Origin: a virus
Reading direction: 5' to 3' (one strand)
Length of the DNA stretch: 60,088 nt
IMG/VR virus record: IMGVR_UViG_3300021963_006531
Location: 1-60,088 of that record
Each line of letters opens with the position of its first letter. Position 1 is the first letter of the stretch. Below the pieces are notes generated by a model. That model was not told the DNA's origin. It searched no databases and worked only from the letters and a program-made list of their open reading frames with translations. A program made the position numbers and the translations under genes. Positions 34,546-42,392 of the stretch are shown one piece after another.

Positions 34546-35411
34546 TGAAAGATTATTATGGAATATTGGGCGTACCAAAAACAGCAACACAGGATGATAT
34601 AAAAAAAGCCTTTAGAAAAATGGCTATGAAACATCACCCTGACCGCGGGGGCGACCAAGGTAAATTTAAAGAGATAAACGAAGCTCACGACATATTGAGC
34701 GACAACGACAAACGTATGATGGTAGATCAAGGAATTGATCCACTTAATCCAAATCAACGACAAGGACAGCATTTCCATAGTAGCGGTAGTCCTTTTGAAT
34801 TCCATTTTGGTGGTCATCCGCACATGGATGATATTTTAAGAGGGTTTGGATTTAACTTTGGTGGTCCACAATGGGGCAACCAACCTCCTAGAAAAAATAA
34901 ATCTCTTAATATTAATCTAAATGTTAGTTTAGAGGAAGTTTATACAGGGGTTACTAAAGAGTTAGAATTAACTTATCCTGGTAATAATGTAAGGTCTATT
35001 AAAATAGAAATCCCTAAAGGTGTAGACAATGGGGTAACTATTAGATATGAGGGCATGGGAGATAGGTCAAATGTTGGGTTTCCTCCTGGGGATCTTTTAG
35101 TAAATATCAATGTCATGCCACATCCTGCATTTGTTAGAGAAGGAATGAATTTATTAAGAGATGTGATGGTAGATTGTTTTTCAGCAATTACAGGCACAAG
35201 CGTAGCATTTGTCACTTTAGATGGTAGAAGACTTGAAGTCACTATCCCACCTGGAGTGCAATCTGGAACTACACTTGGATTAAAAAATGAAGGTATGAAA
35301 GACAATAAAGGTAACGTAGGAAAACTTTATGTAAGAGTCAATATACAAATTCCTACACATCTGTCAACAGAAGTTCTTGATTTAGTTGAGCAAATAAAAA
35401 ATAAAATTTAA
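34545..35411 (+). CDS. dnaJ: DnaJ/CbpA-type co-chaperone
   Basis: A 288-residue J-domain protein. The J domain (residues 1-70) has the essential HPD in KHHPDRGGD, a Gly/Phe-rich region follows (HFHSSGSPFEFHFGGHP), and the C-terminal substrate-binding domains (SLEEVYTGVTKELELTYPG, IEIPKGVDNGVTIRYEGMGD) end the protein. It lacks the CxxCxGxG zinc finger, so it is closer to CbpA (type II). It would recruit host DnaK. It starts the chaperone run with the deformylase and ClpA genes. The longer frame from 34527 is rejected because the promoter overlaps it. Confidence 0.9.
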   Translation: MKDYYGILGVPKTATQDDIKKAFRKMAMKHHPDRGGDQGKFKEINEAHDILSDNDKRMMVDQGIDPLNPNQRQGQHFHSSGSPFEFHFGGHPHMDDILRGFGFNFGGPQWGNQPPRKNKSLNINLNVSLEEVYTGVTKELELTYPGNNVRSIKIEIPKGVDNGVTIRYEGMGDRSNVGFPPGDLLVNINVMPHPAFVREGMNLLRDVMVDCFSAITGTSVAFVTLDGRRLEVTIPPGVQSGTTLGLKNEGMKDNKGNVGKLYVRVNIQIPTHLSTEVLDLVEQIKNKI

Positions 35412-35420
35412 ATACTAGTA
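35407..35420 (+). promoter_or_regulatory. late promoter, leaderless, for def
   Basis: TAAATA at 35409-35414 followed by CTAGT and ATG at 35420: the expected late start is the A of the start codon. Confidence 0.6.
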
Positions 35421-35926
35421 TGGCATTAACAATAATAAAATATCCAAATCCAATATTAGATGAAGTCATGCCAGATTTTGACTTTGAAAATCCAATAATG
35501 GATCCTAAAGAATTAGAAATAGACATGCTGGCTTGCATGTTTGCCAATAATGGGATTGGGCTTGCGGCTCCGCAAGTAGGTATCAAAACTAGAGTGTTTA
35601 CCATGGGACATGTTTCCATGCCTGAAAATAGTTTTGCAGTATTCAATCCAGTTATTGTTGATTGCAGTACTGATATACGTATGCTAGAAGAAGGATGTTT
35701 AAGTTTTCCTGGAGTCTACGCTAATGTTAAGCGACCATCGTGAATAGTTGCTGAGTACTTTGATAAGAATGGAGAAAAGAAAACAGATAAACTTGAAGGG
35801 TATAACTGTGTTTGTTTCTTACATGAAATGGACCACTTAAACGGAGTAGTTTTTAAGGATAGACTTAGTCAGTTAAAATGGGCGTTGGCTATTAAAAAAT
35901 CAAAGAAGGTAAAACATTATGCTTGA
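35420..35926 (+). pseudogene. def: peptide deformylase interrupted by one in-frame TGA
   Basis: All three deformylase motifs are present: GIGLAAPQ, EGCLS and HEMDH, the last two supplying the metal ligands. But codon 108 is TGA (35741-35743), between the second and third motifs, after KRPS where related enzymes continue. Downstream the frame remains open for 60 codons with good sequence (AEYFDKNGEKKTDKLEGYNC) and overlaps the start of clpA by eight bases. The upstream part alone lacks the HExxH metal site and should be inactive. Other genes in this window use TGA as stop, so a changed genetic code is unlikely. It is a fresh nonsense mutation, stop readthrough, or a sequence error. Confidence 0.85.
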
Positions 35927-38195
35927 ACCAAACGAAGAATTAGAACAAATTTTTGAAAATGCTGTACTGACAGCCATAAACCATAAACACCAATACATTA
36001 CATTAGAGCATTTCCTCTATAGTATGGTTCGTAATCCAACTTTTAATCGTATTCTAACTGACTATGGTATTAAAGTTGACGATTTAGTTTCTAAATTAGA
36101 AAATTATATTAACAACGAGCTTATTAGTATTGTTGACATAGATTTAAATTCTAGACCAAAGAAAACAAATAGCGTAGAAAGAATGCTTAACAGAGCATTC
36201 ACACAAACACTATTTGCTGGAAGAACCACTATTGAACCATTAGATTGTTTCCTAAGCATATTACACGAAAAGAAAAGTCATGCTGCCTTCTATCTACGTA
36301 GTTCTGGGATTGAAAAAGACAAATTTATTGATTACTTAAACAAAGAGAATTTAAATCAATTGGGTGAAGAAAATGAAAATGTTCCTGAAAACAAACTAGA
36401 AGCTATCATTAATAATTTCTGTACCAATCTAAATAACAAGGTTAAACAAAAACAAATTGACCCAGTTATTGGTCGTGATAAAGAAATTGAGGAGATGCAA
36501 TTAGTACTTGCGAGACGTCACAAAGCCAATGTTATGTTGATTGGAGATCCAGGTGTTGGTAAAACTGCGCTTGCAGAAGGGTTAGCACGTAAGATTGTTG
36601 AAGGCAATGTCCCTAAGTTTATTCAAGACCATACAGTTTATACATTAGATATTAGTTCATTGCTTGCTGGTTCTAAGTATCGAGGAGATTTTGAAGAACG
36701 TCTTAAAACTGTACTTACTGCTATACAAAAACGTAAGAAAGCAATCTTGTTTATTGATGAAGCGCACATGATGAACGGTGCTGGTGCATCAAGCGGTCAA
36801 AGTAATGATATGGCAAATATGTTAAAACCTGCTTTAGCCAAAGGCGGATTTAAGGTTATTGCATCTACTACATGGGAAGAATATCGTAAACACTTTGAAA
36901 AGGATCGTGCGCTAATGCGTCGATTCCAACGTGTAACTATTGACGAGCCTAATGAAGAAACATGTATTAAGATTCTAAAAGGTCTTCGCAAATATTACGA
37001 AAAACACCATGGTGTTAAGATCACCAATCAAGCTATTCTTGATAGTGTCAAATATTCTATCAAATATATGAGTGATAAAAAGCTACCTGATAAGGCCATT
37101 GACTTGATAGATTGTGCATCAGCACGTTTTAAAGTTAAAGATGAAGAAGGCGGAGTAGTTGATCACGATGAGATTGTATTTGAAGTGGCAAAGATTACAG
37201 GACTCCCCTTGGAACAGATTGCCGCAAAAGAAACCAAAGTCTTACATGATTTAGAAACAAGTATTAAGTCGGAAGTATTTGGACAGGATACAGCAGTTGA
37301 ATCATTGCTAGACAAGATTTACATTGCACAAGCTGGTTTGAAATCACACAATAAGCCCGTTGGTAGTTTCTTATTTGTAGGACCAACTGGTTGTGGTAAA
37401 ACTGAAACTGCAAAGGTACTATCTGAAAAAATGGGTGTCAAACTTATTCGATTTGACATGAGTGAATTCCAAGAGAAACACTCCGTTGCTAAATTTATTG
37501 GTGCTCCTCCAGGATATGTAGGTTTTGAAGATAACGCAGGACAGTTAATTACTACTCTGCAAGAAAATCCAAATTGTGTATTATTGTTAGACGAAATTGA
37601 AAAAGCACACCCAGATGTAAGTAATGTATTACTTCAATTAATGGATAACGGTTTCGTAACTGGGTCCAACGGTAAGAAAGCAGATGCACGTAACGCTATT
37701 CTTATTATGACCAGTAATCTAGGCGCCGCTGATGGTGAGAAGAAGAACATTGGATTTGGTAATCAAGATAAGTTAGGTACTACTGACGAAGCGGTCAATA
37801 AATTCTTTGCTCCTGAATTTCGCAATCGTTTAGATGGCATTATTAAGTTTAAGAAACTTGAACATAGTGTTATGATTAAAGTAGTAGACAAGTTTATCAA
37901 AGAAATGAATTCTTTAGTTTCTGATAAAAATGTGTTTGTACAGTTAACTGATAGCACTAAAGAATTCTTAATTGAAAAAGGATTTGATCCTAAGATGGGT
38001 GCTAGACCAATGCAACGAGTAATTGATGATAAAATTAAGCGTCCTCTAAGTAGAGAGATCTTATTTGGTCGATTAATCAACGGTGGTATTGTACAAGTAG
38101 CGTATGTAAACAATGATCTAGTATTTGAATATATGGATCCACTACCAATTGCACCAAGTGTACCAGTTCAAGATGAAGAAATCATTGAAGATTAA
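35919..38195 (+). CDS. clpA: ClpA-like AAA+ unfoldase
   Basis: A 758-residue protein, the same length as ClpA of E. coli. It has the ClpA N-domain, AAA module D1 with GDPGVGKT (209-216) and ILFIDEAHMM, then D2 with GPTGCGKT (488-495) and LLLDEIEKAHPD. No long coiled-coil insert is present between them, so it is not ClpB. The loop NIGFGN (about 610-615) has the IGF-type tripeptide used by ClpA to dock on ClpP. No clpP is in the window, so it could use the host ClpP or act alone. Full-length ClpA in a phage is uncommon. Confidence 0.92.
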   Translation: MLEPNEELEQIFENAVLTAINHKHQYITLEHFLYSMVRNPTFNRILTDYGIKVDDLVSKLENYINNELISIVDIDLNSRPKKTNSVERMLNRAFTQTLFAGRTTIEPLDCFLSILHEKKSHAAFYLRSSGIEKDKFIDYLNKENLNQLGEENENVPENKLEAIINNFCTNLNNKVKQKQIDPVIGRDKEIEEMQLVLARRHKANVMLIGDPGVGKTALAEGLARKIVEGNVPKFIQDHTVYTLDISSLLAGSKYRGDFEERLKTVLTAIQKRKKAILFIDEAHMMNGAGASSGQSNDMANMLKPALAKGGFKVIASTTWEEYRKHFEKDRALMRRFQRVTIDEPNEETCIKILKGLRKYYEKHHGVKITNQAILDSVKYSIKYMSDKKLPDKAIDLIDCASARFKVKDEEGGVVDHDEIVFEVAKITGLPLEQIAAKETKVLHDLETSIKSEVFGQDTAVESLLDKIYIAQAGLKSHNKPVGSFLFVGPTGCGKTETAKVLSEKMGVKLIRFDMSEFQEKHSVAKFIGAPPGYVGFEDNAGQLITTLQENPNCVLLLDEIEKAHPDVSNVLLQLMDNGFVTGSNGKKADARNAILIMTSNLGAADGEKKNIGFGNQDKLGTTDEAVNKFFAPEFRNRLDGIIKFKKLEHSVMIKVVDKFIKEMNSLVSDKNVFVQLTDSTKEFLIEKGFDPKMGARPMQRVIDDKIKRPLSREILFGRLINGGIVQVAYVNNDLVFEYMDPLPIAPSVPVQDEEIIED

Positions 38196-38877
38196 AGAGT
38201 GTATAACTAAAAAGCTATTTTATAAAAAATGGCTTTATAAAATTGTCATAGAATGTGGAGGGATCAGTTCTCTCCACAGGAAAGGCATTGATTATATAAA
38301 AACTGTACAGCCCGTGCAAAGCAGTAATGTTTGGTTAAAAACGTCTTCACAAACTATTCATAGTAATAGGTCAAAACTAATTGAAATTGGTATAAAACTT
38401 GAGGACGTTCTAAAGGTTGCTCCTTATCAAATTAGGACTGAAGGAAAAAGTTGTGCTATTTTTACAAATAGTAAAAAATTAATACACGAAATATACAAAC
38501 AATTAGAAGAATATATTGTAGAATATCATAGACCTGATAATGAGACCCAAGCTGATTATCTACTATCTAACAAAAATAAGATCCTGTGTAATGATCTTCC
38601 TCTAGAAGGATATAGGTACAAAGTTTACTTTAAAAATGGTGAGATGAAAAAGGAAAGTATGAGCAACTTTCTATCATGGGCTAGAAATTTTGAAGATGGA
38701 AGGGTACATATTCCTAATGGAACTAAGAAGATCTTAAATGGGGAAACTTATCCTATGATGTACGGCAACTATTTTTACGTTAAAGATCAAAAAATAGCTA
38801 CAATGGCTCTGATGGTTATGGGTGATTATTTGAATAAGTCTGAAGAGTTCATACTAAAAAGCGAAGTAAACGCTTAA
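38173..38877 (+). CDS. hypothetical protein
   Basis: A 234-residue basic protein (start at 38173 to limit overlap with clpA; the frame is open upstream to 38125). It has a Lys-rich N-terminus (KKSLKIKECITKKLFYKKWL) and a C-terminal half with YRYKVYFKNGEMKKES, and YGNYFYVKDQKIATMALMVM near the end. No known domain recognised. Basic charge suggests nucleic-acid binding. Overlaps clpA and is followed by a late promoter. Confidence 0.55.
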   Translation: MKKSLKIKECITKKLFYKKWLYKIVIECGGISSLHRKGIDYIKTVQPVQSSNVWLKTSSQTIHSNRSKLIEIGIKLEDVLKVAPYQIRTEGKSCAIFTNSKKLIHEIYKQLEEYIVEYHRPDNETQADYLLSNKNKILCNDLPLEGYRYKVYFKNGEMKKESMSNFLSWARNFEDGRVHIPNGTKKILNGETYPMMYGNYFYVKDQKIATMALMVMGDYLNKSEEFILKSEVNA

Positions 38878-38888
38878 ATATACTATTA
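38873..38888 (+). promoter_or_regulatory. late promoter, nearly leaderless
   Basis: TAAATA at 38875-38880, then TACTATT and ATG at 38888; expected start at 38886, two bases ahead of the start codon. TAAATATACTATT is close to the T4 late consensus. Confidence 0.7.
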
Positions 38889-39349
38889 TGCCAAGAATCA
38901 CTAAAACACTTTTGTTTAGTACTGGGTTTGACTCCCTAGGAAACCCTACAACTAGGGAAATTGATTCTAATGGTAACAAAATTAAGAGCACTTCTATCAC
39001 ATATCCGCCACAGACTCAAGGTGCGGTGACCTATTACAGTGAAGCCATAGAAGCCAGTGGTTACTATAACGGGGCAGGACTTCACACAACCACCTATTCC
39101 CCCTGGTGGCAGGAAGGTGTGAACAACATTCTTGTAATAAACAACTTCAGAGGAAATGTCGTTATCCAAGCCACATTAGCCACTTCTCCAACAGACAACG
39201 ATTGGTTTGACGTTAGCAGTACATATAGTGAATTTGACAGCAATAATTATGGCAACATTCTACACAATTTCCGTGGAAATTATGTGTGGATACGTGCAAA
39301 AGTAGTGGTAACCGCTGGTGTTTTAAGCGAAATCGCAGTTAATCACTAA
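38888..39349 (+). CDS. putative virion protein of unknown function
   Basis: A 153-residue protein of mostly beta character, with aromatic and Asn/Ser-rich segments (TYSPWWQEGVNNILVINNFR, GNVVIQATLATSPTDNDWF). Composition and late promoter suggest a structural protein. The coding DNA is GC-richer than its surroundings (about half in some 60-base lines), like the fibre island at 12-16 kb, suggesting a recent gain as a single-gene cassette. No family recognised. Confidence 0.55.
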   Translation: MPRITKTLLFSTGFDSLGNPTTREIDSNGNKIKSTSITYPPQTQGAVTYYSEAIEASGYYNGAGLHTTTYSPWWQEGVNNILVINNFRGNVVIQATLATSPTDNDWFDVSSTYSEFDSNNYGNILHNFRGNYVWIRAKVVVTAGVLSEIAVNH

Positions 39350-39370
39350 TTTCAATCCCGTAGGTTTTAA

Positions 39371-39433
39371 AATAAATACATGATGCAAAGCCGTCAAGTA
39401 TATTTGCGGCTATATAATCAGTAGAGAAAAATA
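39371..39433 (+). promoter_or_regulatory. late promoter with structured leader
   Basis: TAAATA at 39373-39378 (expected start near 39384); the leader then contains AGCCG and CGGCT, a possible five-pair hairpin around a 13-base loop. A 13-codon ORF lies in it but nothing supports its use. It likely drives the capsid-cargo run starting at 39434. Confidence 0.45.
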
Positions 39434-39781
39434 ATGAAATTACTTGAATTCTTCAGCAAAGCAAACTCGGATGATGATGACGCTAAGATTGAGACCGATC
39501 TAAAAAAAGATTTAATGGGCTTTATTCTTGACGATGATGAACTATACAAAGAACACATTCTTCCCCTTGTATCAAAACTTAAAAAAGGCAAGGATGTTGA
39601 AAAGGAAGATTTCATGAAAGCAATCAATCAAGGATGCTTAAAGTTCTATAAAGAAAAAGAGTTTAAAAAAGATCCTAACAAAATGTTCCCAATTAAGATG
39701 CGAAAGGAAATGGCAGGAGATTTATTAACCATCAATACCAAAGGCTCAAAAAAAGATGAAAATTCAAGAACTACTGATTGA
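39434..39781 (+). CDS. small acidic protein, first gene of the cargo run
   Basis: A 115-residue charged protein starting MKLLEFFSKANSDDDD, a variant of the leader repeated in the following genes but without the terminal glutamate. It is acidic at first and Lys-rich later (KFYKEKEFKKDPNKMFP). No domain recognised. It overlaps the next gene by 26 bases. Could be a core or scaffold component that goes with the cargo proteins; this is inference. Confidence 0.55.
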   Translation: MKLLEFFSKANSDDDDAKIETDLKKDLMGFILDDDELYKEHILPLVSKLKKGKDVEKEDFMKAINQGCLKFYKEKEFKKDPNKMFPIKMRKEMAGDLLTINTKGSKKDENSRTTD

Positions 39782-40142
39782 GAGTATTATAAAGCCTGAC
39801 TTATTGAACATGTTCCTAAAACATTGTTCTGAAGAATTAGGACTCGAATCTTTGCCTGAGATAAATCTTGTTGATGATAAACAATACTCCATTGATCATA
39901 AATCTTTTGGAGGTTATCAACCGGGAAAGCAATCAATTATATTAGCTACCAAAGATAGACACCCTGTAGATATTTTTAGAACATTGGCACATGAACTAAC
40001 ACATTATAAACAAGATTTAGATGGACAATTAGAAGATGATAATGTAGGCGACACTGGTAGCCCACAAGAAAATGAAGCCAATGCAAGGGCAGGAATAATA
40101 ATGCGTAATTTTGGTCAGAAGTTTCCAGAAGTATTTGAATAA
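39756..40142 (+). CDS. zinc metallopeptidase with putative capsid-targeting leader
   Basis: A 128-residue protein. The leader is MKIQELLIES (gp21-type site L-I-E). A HExxH motif H79-E-L-T-H83 in LAHELTHYKQD gives two metal-binding histidines and the catalytic glutamate, and ENEANARAG (105-113) supplies a likely third ligand. This is a compact zincin of the type found in many phages. If packaged and injected, it could cut a host protein at entry. Substrate unknown. Confidence 0.75.
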   Translation: MKIQELLIESIIKPDLLNMFLKHCSEELGLESLPEINLVDDKQYSIDHKSFGGYQPGKQSIILATKDRHPVDIFRTLAHELTHYKQDLDGQLEDDNVGDTGSPQENEANARAGIIMRNFGQKFPEVFE

Positions 40143-40150
40143 GGTCCGAT

Positions 40151-41167
40151 ATGCGTATTAAAGAATTATTTGAAGGAGGGTGGGATACCACAAAAACACA
40201 GAGTACAGAGTTAACACCTTCTGTAGTACGTGTGGCCCTTGGTGTGGTAGATCAATTTGTTAAAGACTTCAATAATTATACTAATTCACAAGGTATACCT
40301 CCAATACAGCGTGGTAAGCCAACAGGTAGTACTGCATACTATGAGCAAGACGAAGTAGAAAAACCAGATAACATTTACGGCGACATTGATCTTCAAATGA
40401 TTGCACCAATCAAAGAAAATGAAACAAATGCACAATTTACCAGTTACTGGAATAATTTAACTGATCAATTTGCAAAAAGTGGTCAAGTAAATTATATAGA
40501 TACCAGTGAAAGTAAACCAGGACATCCTATTATTCAAGTTGGACGTGATCAATTTGTACAAGTAGATTTTATGTGGCATCCAGGTAAATTAGCTAGATGG
40601 GGCGCGGCACGTGTAACTCCAGAGCGTGGCGTTAAAGGTATGTTATTTGGTAATATGTTTAGTGTTTTTGGTGAATTATTAGACATGAGTATACAACATG
40701 CTGGAGTACAATTAAAAGTTGTTGATGATCAACGTGTTCCATTTAGTAAGCAAAAAGGAACACAATTGATAACTGTTACTATTGAACCAGAAACGTTTGT
40801 ATTAGATACATTTAAATATCTTGCAAAAAGGATGGGTATTGATAATCCTAAAATTGATCCTTTGTTGTCAAAATTTCCTGGTAATAATATAAATGATGTT
40901 AAAATTTCCACATTAGTAAACTCTGTTAAAGGATTTGCTGCCAGTGCTCAAGCAAATGGAATGTTTGGTAAAAATGATTTAAGTAATTTTGCGTCAGGAC
41001 AGGATTTCTTAAATAAATTTTTGCAAAGATATGAAGAAAAAGCTATGATAGATGTACAAGGCAAAAAACGTGACAAAGCAACAACCCCAGAGGCACAGGC
41101 ACGTGCAGAAGCAGATAAACAAAAGATACTAAGTGGTCTTGAAATGGTTAAAGGATTATTCCAATGA
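40151..41167 (+). CDS. pol-beta-type nucleotidyltransferase with cargo leader
   Basis: The leader is MRIKELFEGG (site L-F-E). The nucleotidyltransferase core is visible: GSTAYYEQD (G59-S60) and YGDIDLQM with D78 and D80, the two metal-binding aspartates, then a third in FVQVDFMW (D139). This is the GS-DxD-D pattern of polymerase-beta-like enzymes that transfer nucleotides to proteins, RNA or small molecules (MNT, tRNA-CCA, DUF294 types). The C-terminal half is helical and basic. Product and substrate are unknown; injection with DNA is inferred from the leader. Confidence 0.65.
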   Translation: MRIKELFEGGWDTTKTQSTELTPSVVRVALGVVDQFVKDFNNYTNSQGIPPIQRGKPTGSTAYYEQDEVEKPDNIYGDIDLQMIAPIKENETNAQFTSYWNNLTDQFAKSGQVNYIDTSESKPGHPIIQVGRDQFVQVDFMWHPGKLARWGAARVTPERGVKGMLFGNMFSVFGELLDMSIQHAGVQLKVVDDQRVPFSKQKGTQLITVTIEPETFVLDTFKYLAKRMGIDNPKIDPLLSKFPGNNINDVKISTLVNSVKGFAASAQANGMFGKNDLSNFASGQDFLNKFLQRYEEKAMIDVQGKKRDKATTPEAQARAEADKQKILSGLEMVKGLFQ

Positions 41168-41541
41168 GAGCAAGAGAATTTGTAAATGAGGCGACAGAAA
41201 AGAAAATAACAAATAGGCAGGGCCAATCTCTTGCTGGTTTGAACGTTTATACTGACGCTGAAAAAAGAGATGCAACTTATGTATCTTATAGATTGGGAAT
41301 GGCTGTAGCAGGAACAGATGGTGAAATTGTTCCAGATACTGATGCTAGGAGTTGGATTGGCAAACAAAAATCAACACACCCTTATACTCCTGAAGAACAG
41401 GAAATGCTCAAAGTAGCTTACAAAGTAGTTGGTGCAGAATATACAGATTTGACAAAGGGCGATATGAAAAGTCGAGAACTAAAAACTACCAATACTGTTA
41501 GTCCTGTAGCAAAAATTAAAAAGAACAAGTACGGTGTATAA
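41164..41541 (+). CDS. conserved hypothetical cargo protein
   Basis: A 125-residue basic protein with the leader MRAREFVNEA (site V-N-E, a weaker match). It has a central phrase ARSWIGKQKSTHPYTPEEQE and a Lys-rich end. No domain recognised. It overlaps both neighbours by one to four bases, and the following two genes also have the leader, so it is likely a packaged internal protein. Confidence 0.65.
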   Translation: MRAREFVNEATEKKITNRQGQSLAGLNVYTDAEKRDATYVSYRLGMAVAGTDGEIVPDTDARSWIGKQKSTHPYTPEEQEMLKVAYKVVGAEYTDLTKGDMKSRELKTTNTVSPVAKIKKNKYGV

Positions 41542-42374
41542 TGAAAATAACTGAACTATTATTTGAAAGTGGGAAACGACTTGCCAAGCAAGGTATTGAA
41601 ATATCTAGAGTAGACAAAGTTGCCTTTCTAAAAGCCAAATCTATTTTAGATCCAATACTGAAAAAAGCTAAACTAAAGGCTGGTTGGACTGCTGGAGGTG
41701 CTGGTAGTTTTGATCCTGAACATCCTTATGGTGGCGGTGGCAGAGATGACAGTGGTGACATTGATATCATGATAGATCCAGAAAATCTTTTAAGAAGTTT
41801 TCCACCAAACATTGAAGAATATAATAGAGCAAGTCCAAAACCACTTGGTCCAAAAGCTATGGCTAACACATTAGCTGATCCAAATAAAAAAGCAAGATTA
41901 GAATTAGCTGCCAGTAAATGGGCATTGGCAACTTATATGACTCAAAATGGACTTCCAACTGATCCAGGAACACTTACTGTAGAATATAGTGCTGACGGTA
42001 AAAGTCATTCAGTAGACTTAATTGTTCGTCCAGAGAGTGCATGGGAATTACATGCACATGATTTCACTAGGGATCCTGAAATGAAAGGCGGACAACTGTT
42101 TACAGACGTGTATCCAACATTGGTTAAACTAGCCAGCAAATCTACTTTTGTAGATCCAAAGACTGGAGAAGAAAAAGGAAGTTTACAGTACAGTCCAGAT
42201 AGAGGACTAGTAGATAGAGAAACTAATCAAGTGGTTGCTATCAACAAGAACGATATTGCAAAAATACTTTTAGGACCACAAGCTACTGCAAGAGATATGT
42301 CTAGCATTTCTGGCATTAGAGACGCTCTAAAAAATGATCCAGCAAAGTTAAGTCAAGTTTTCCCTCAAAGTTAA
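41541..42374 (+). CDS. second nucleotidyltransferase with cargo leader
   Basis: The leader is MKITELLFES (site L-F-E). A nucleotidyltransferase core is present: GAGSFDPE with G55-S56, RDDSGDIDIMID with D73 and D75, and a third aspartate in HSVDLIVRP (D159). It is not closely similar to the gene at 40.2 kb, so these are two separate enzymes or a very old duplication. The rest is helical. Substrate unknown. The ATG overlaps the preceding stop (TAATG). Confidence 0.65.
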   Translation: MKITELLFESGKRLAKQGIEISRVDKVAFLKAKSILDPILKKAKLKAGWTAGGAGSFDPEHPYGGGGRDDSGDIDIMIDPENLLRSFPPNIEEYNRASPKPLGPKAMANTLADPNKKARLELAASKWALATYMTQNGLPTDPGTLTVEYSADGKSHSVDLIVRPESAWELHAHDFTRDPEMKGGQLFTDVYPTLVKLASKSTFVDPKTGEEKGSLQYSPDRGLVDRETNQVVAINKNDIAKILLGPQATARDMSSISGIRDALKNDPAKLSQVFPQS

Positions 42375-42377
42375 ACA

Positions 42378-42392
42378 AATAAATACATATTA
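42378..42392 (+). promoter_or_regulatory. late promoter, leaderless
   Basis: TAAATA at 42380-42385 followed by CATATT and ATG at 42392; expected start is one base ahead of the ATG. Confidence 0.65.

Noticed and set aside
35420-35926. Reassigned TGA codon (Trp) across the phage
   Set aside because: Many intact genes here end in TGA in ATGA overlaps with the next gene, and no other gene has an in-frame TGA; the case is limited to def.
35919-38195. ClpB disaggregase
   Set aside because: The long coiled-coil middle insert of ClpB is missing, the length equals ClpA, and an IGF-type ClpP loop is present.
39380-39424. 13-codon ORF in the leader at 39.4 kb
   Set aside because: Too short, no ribosome binding site, no link to the following start.
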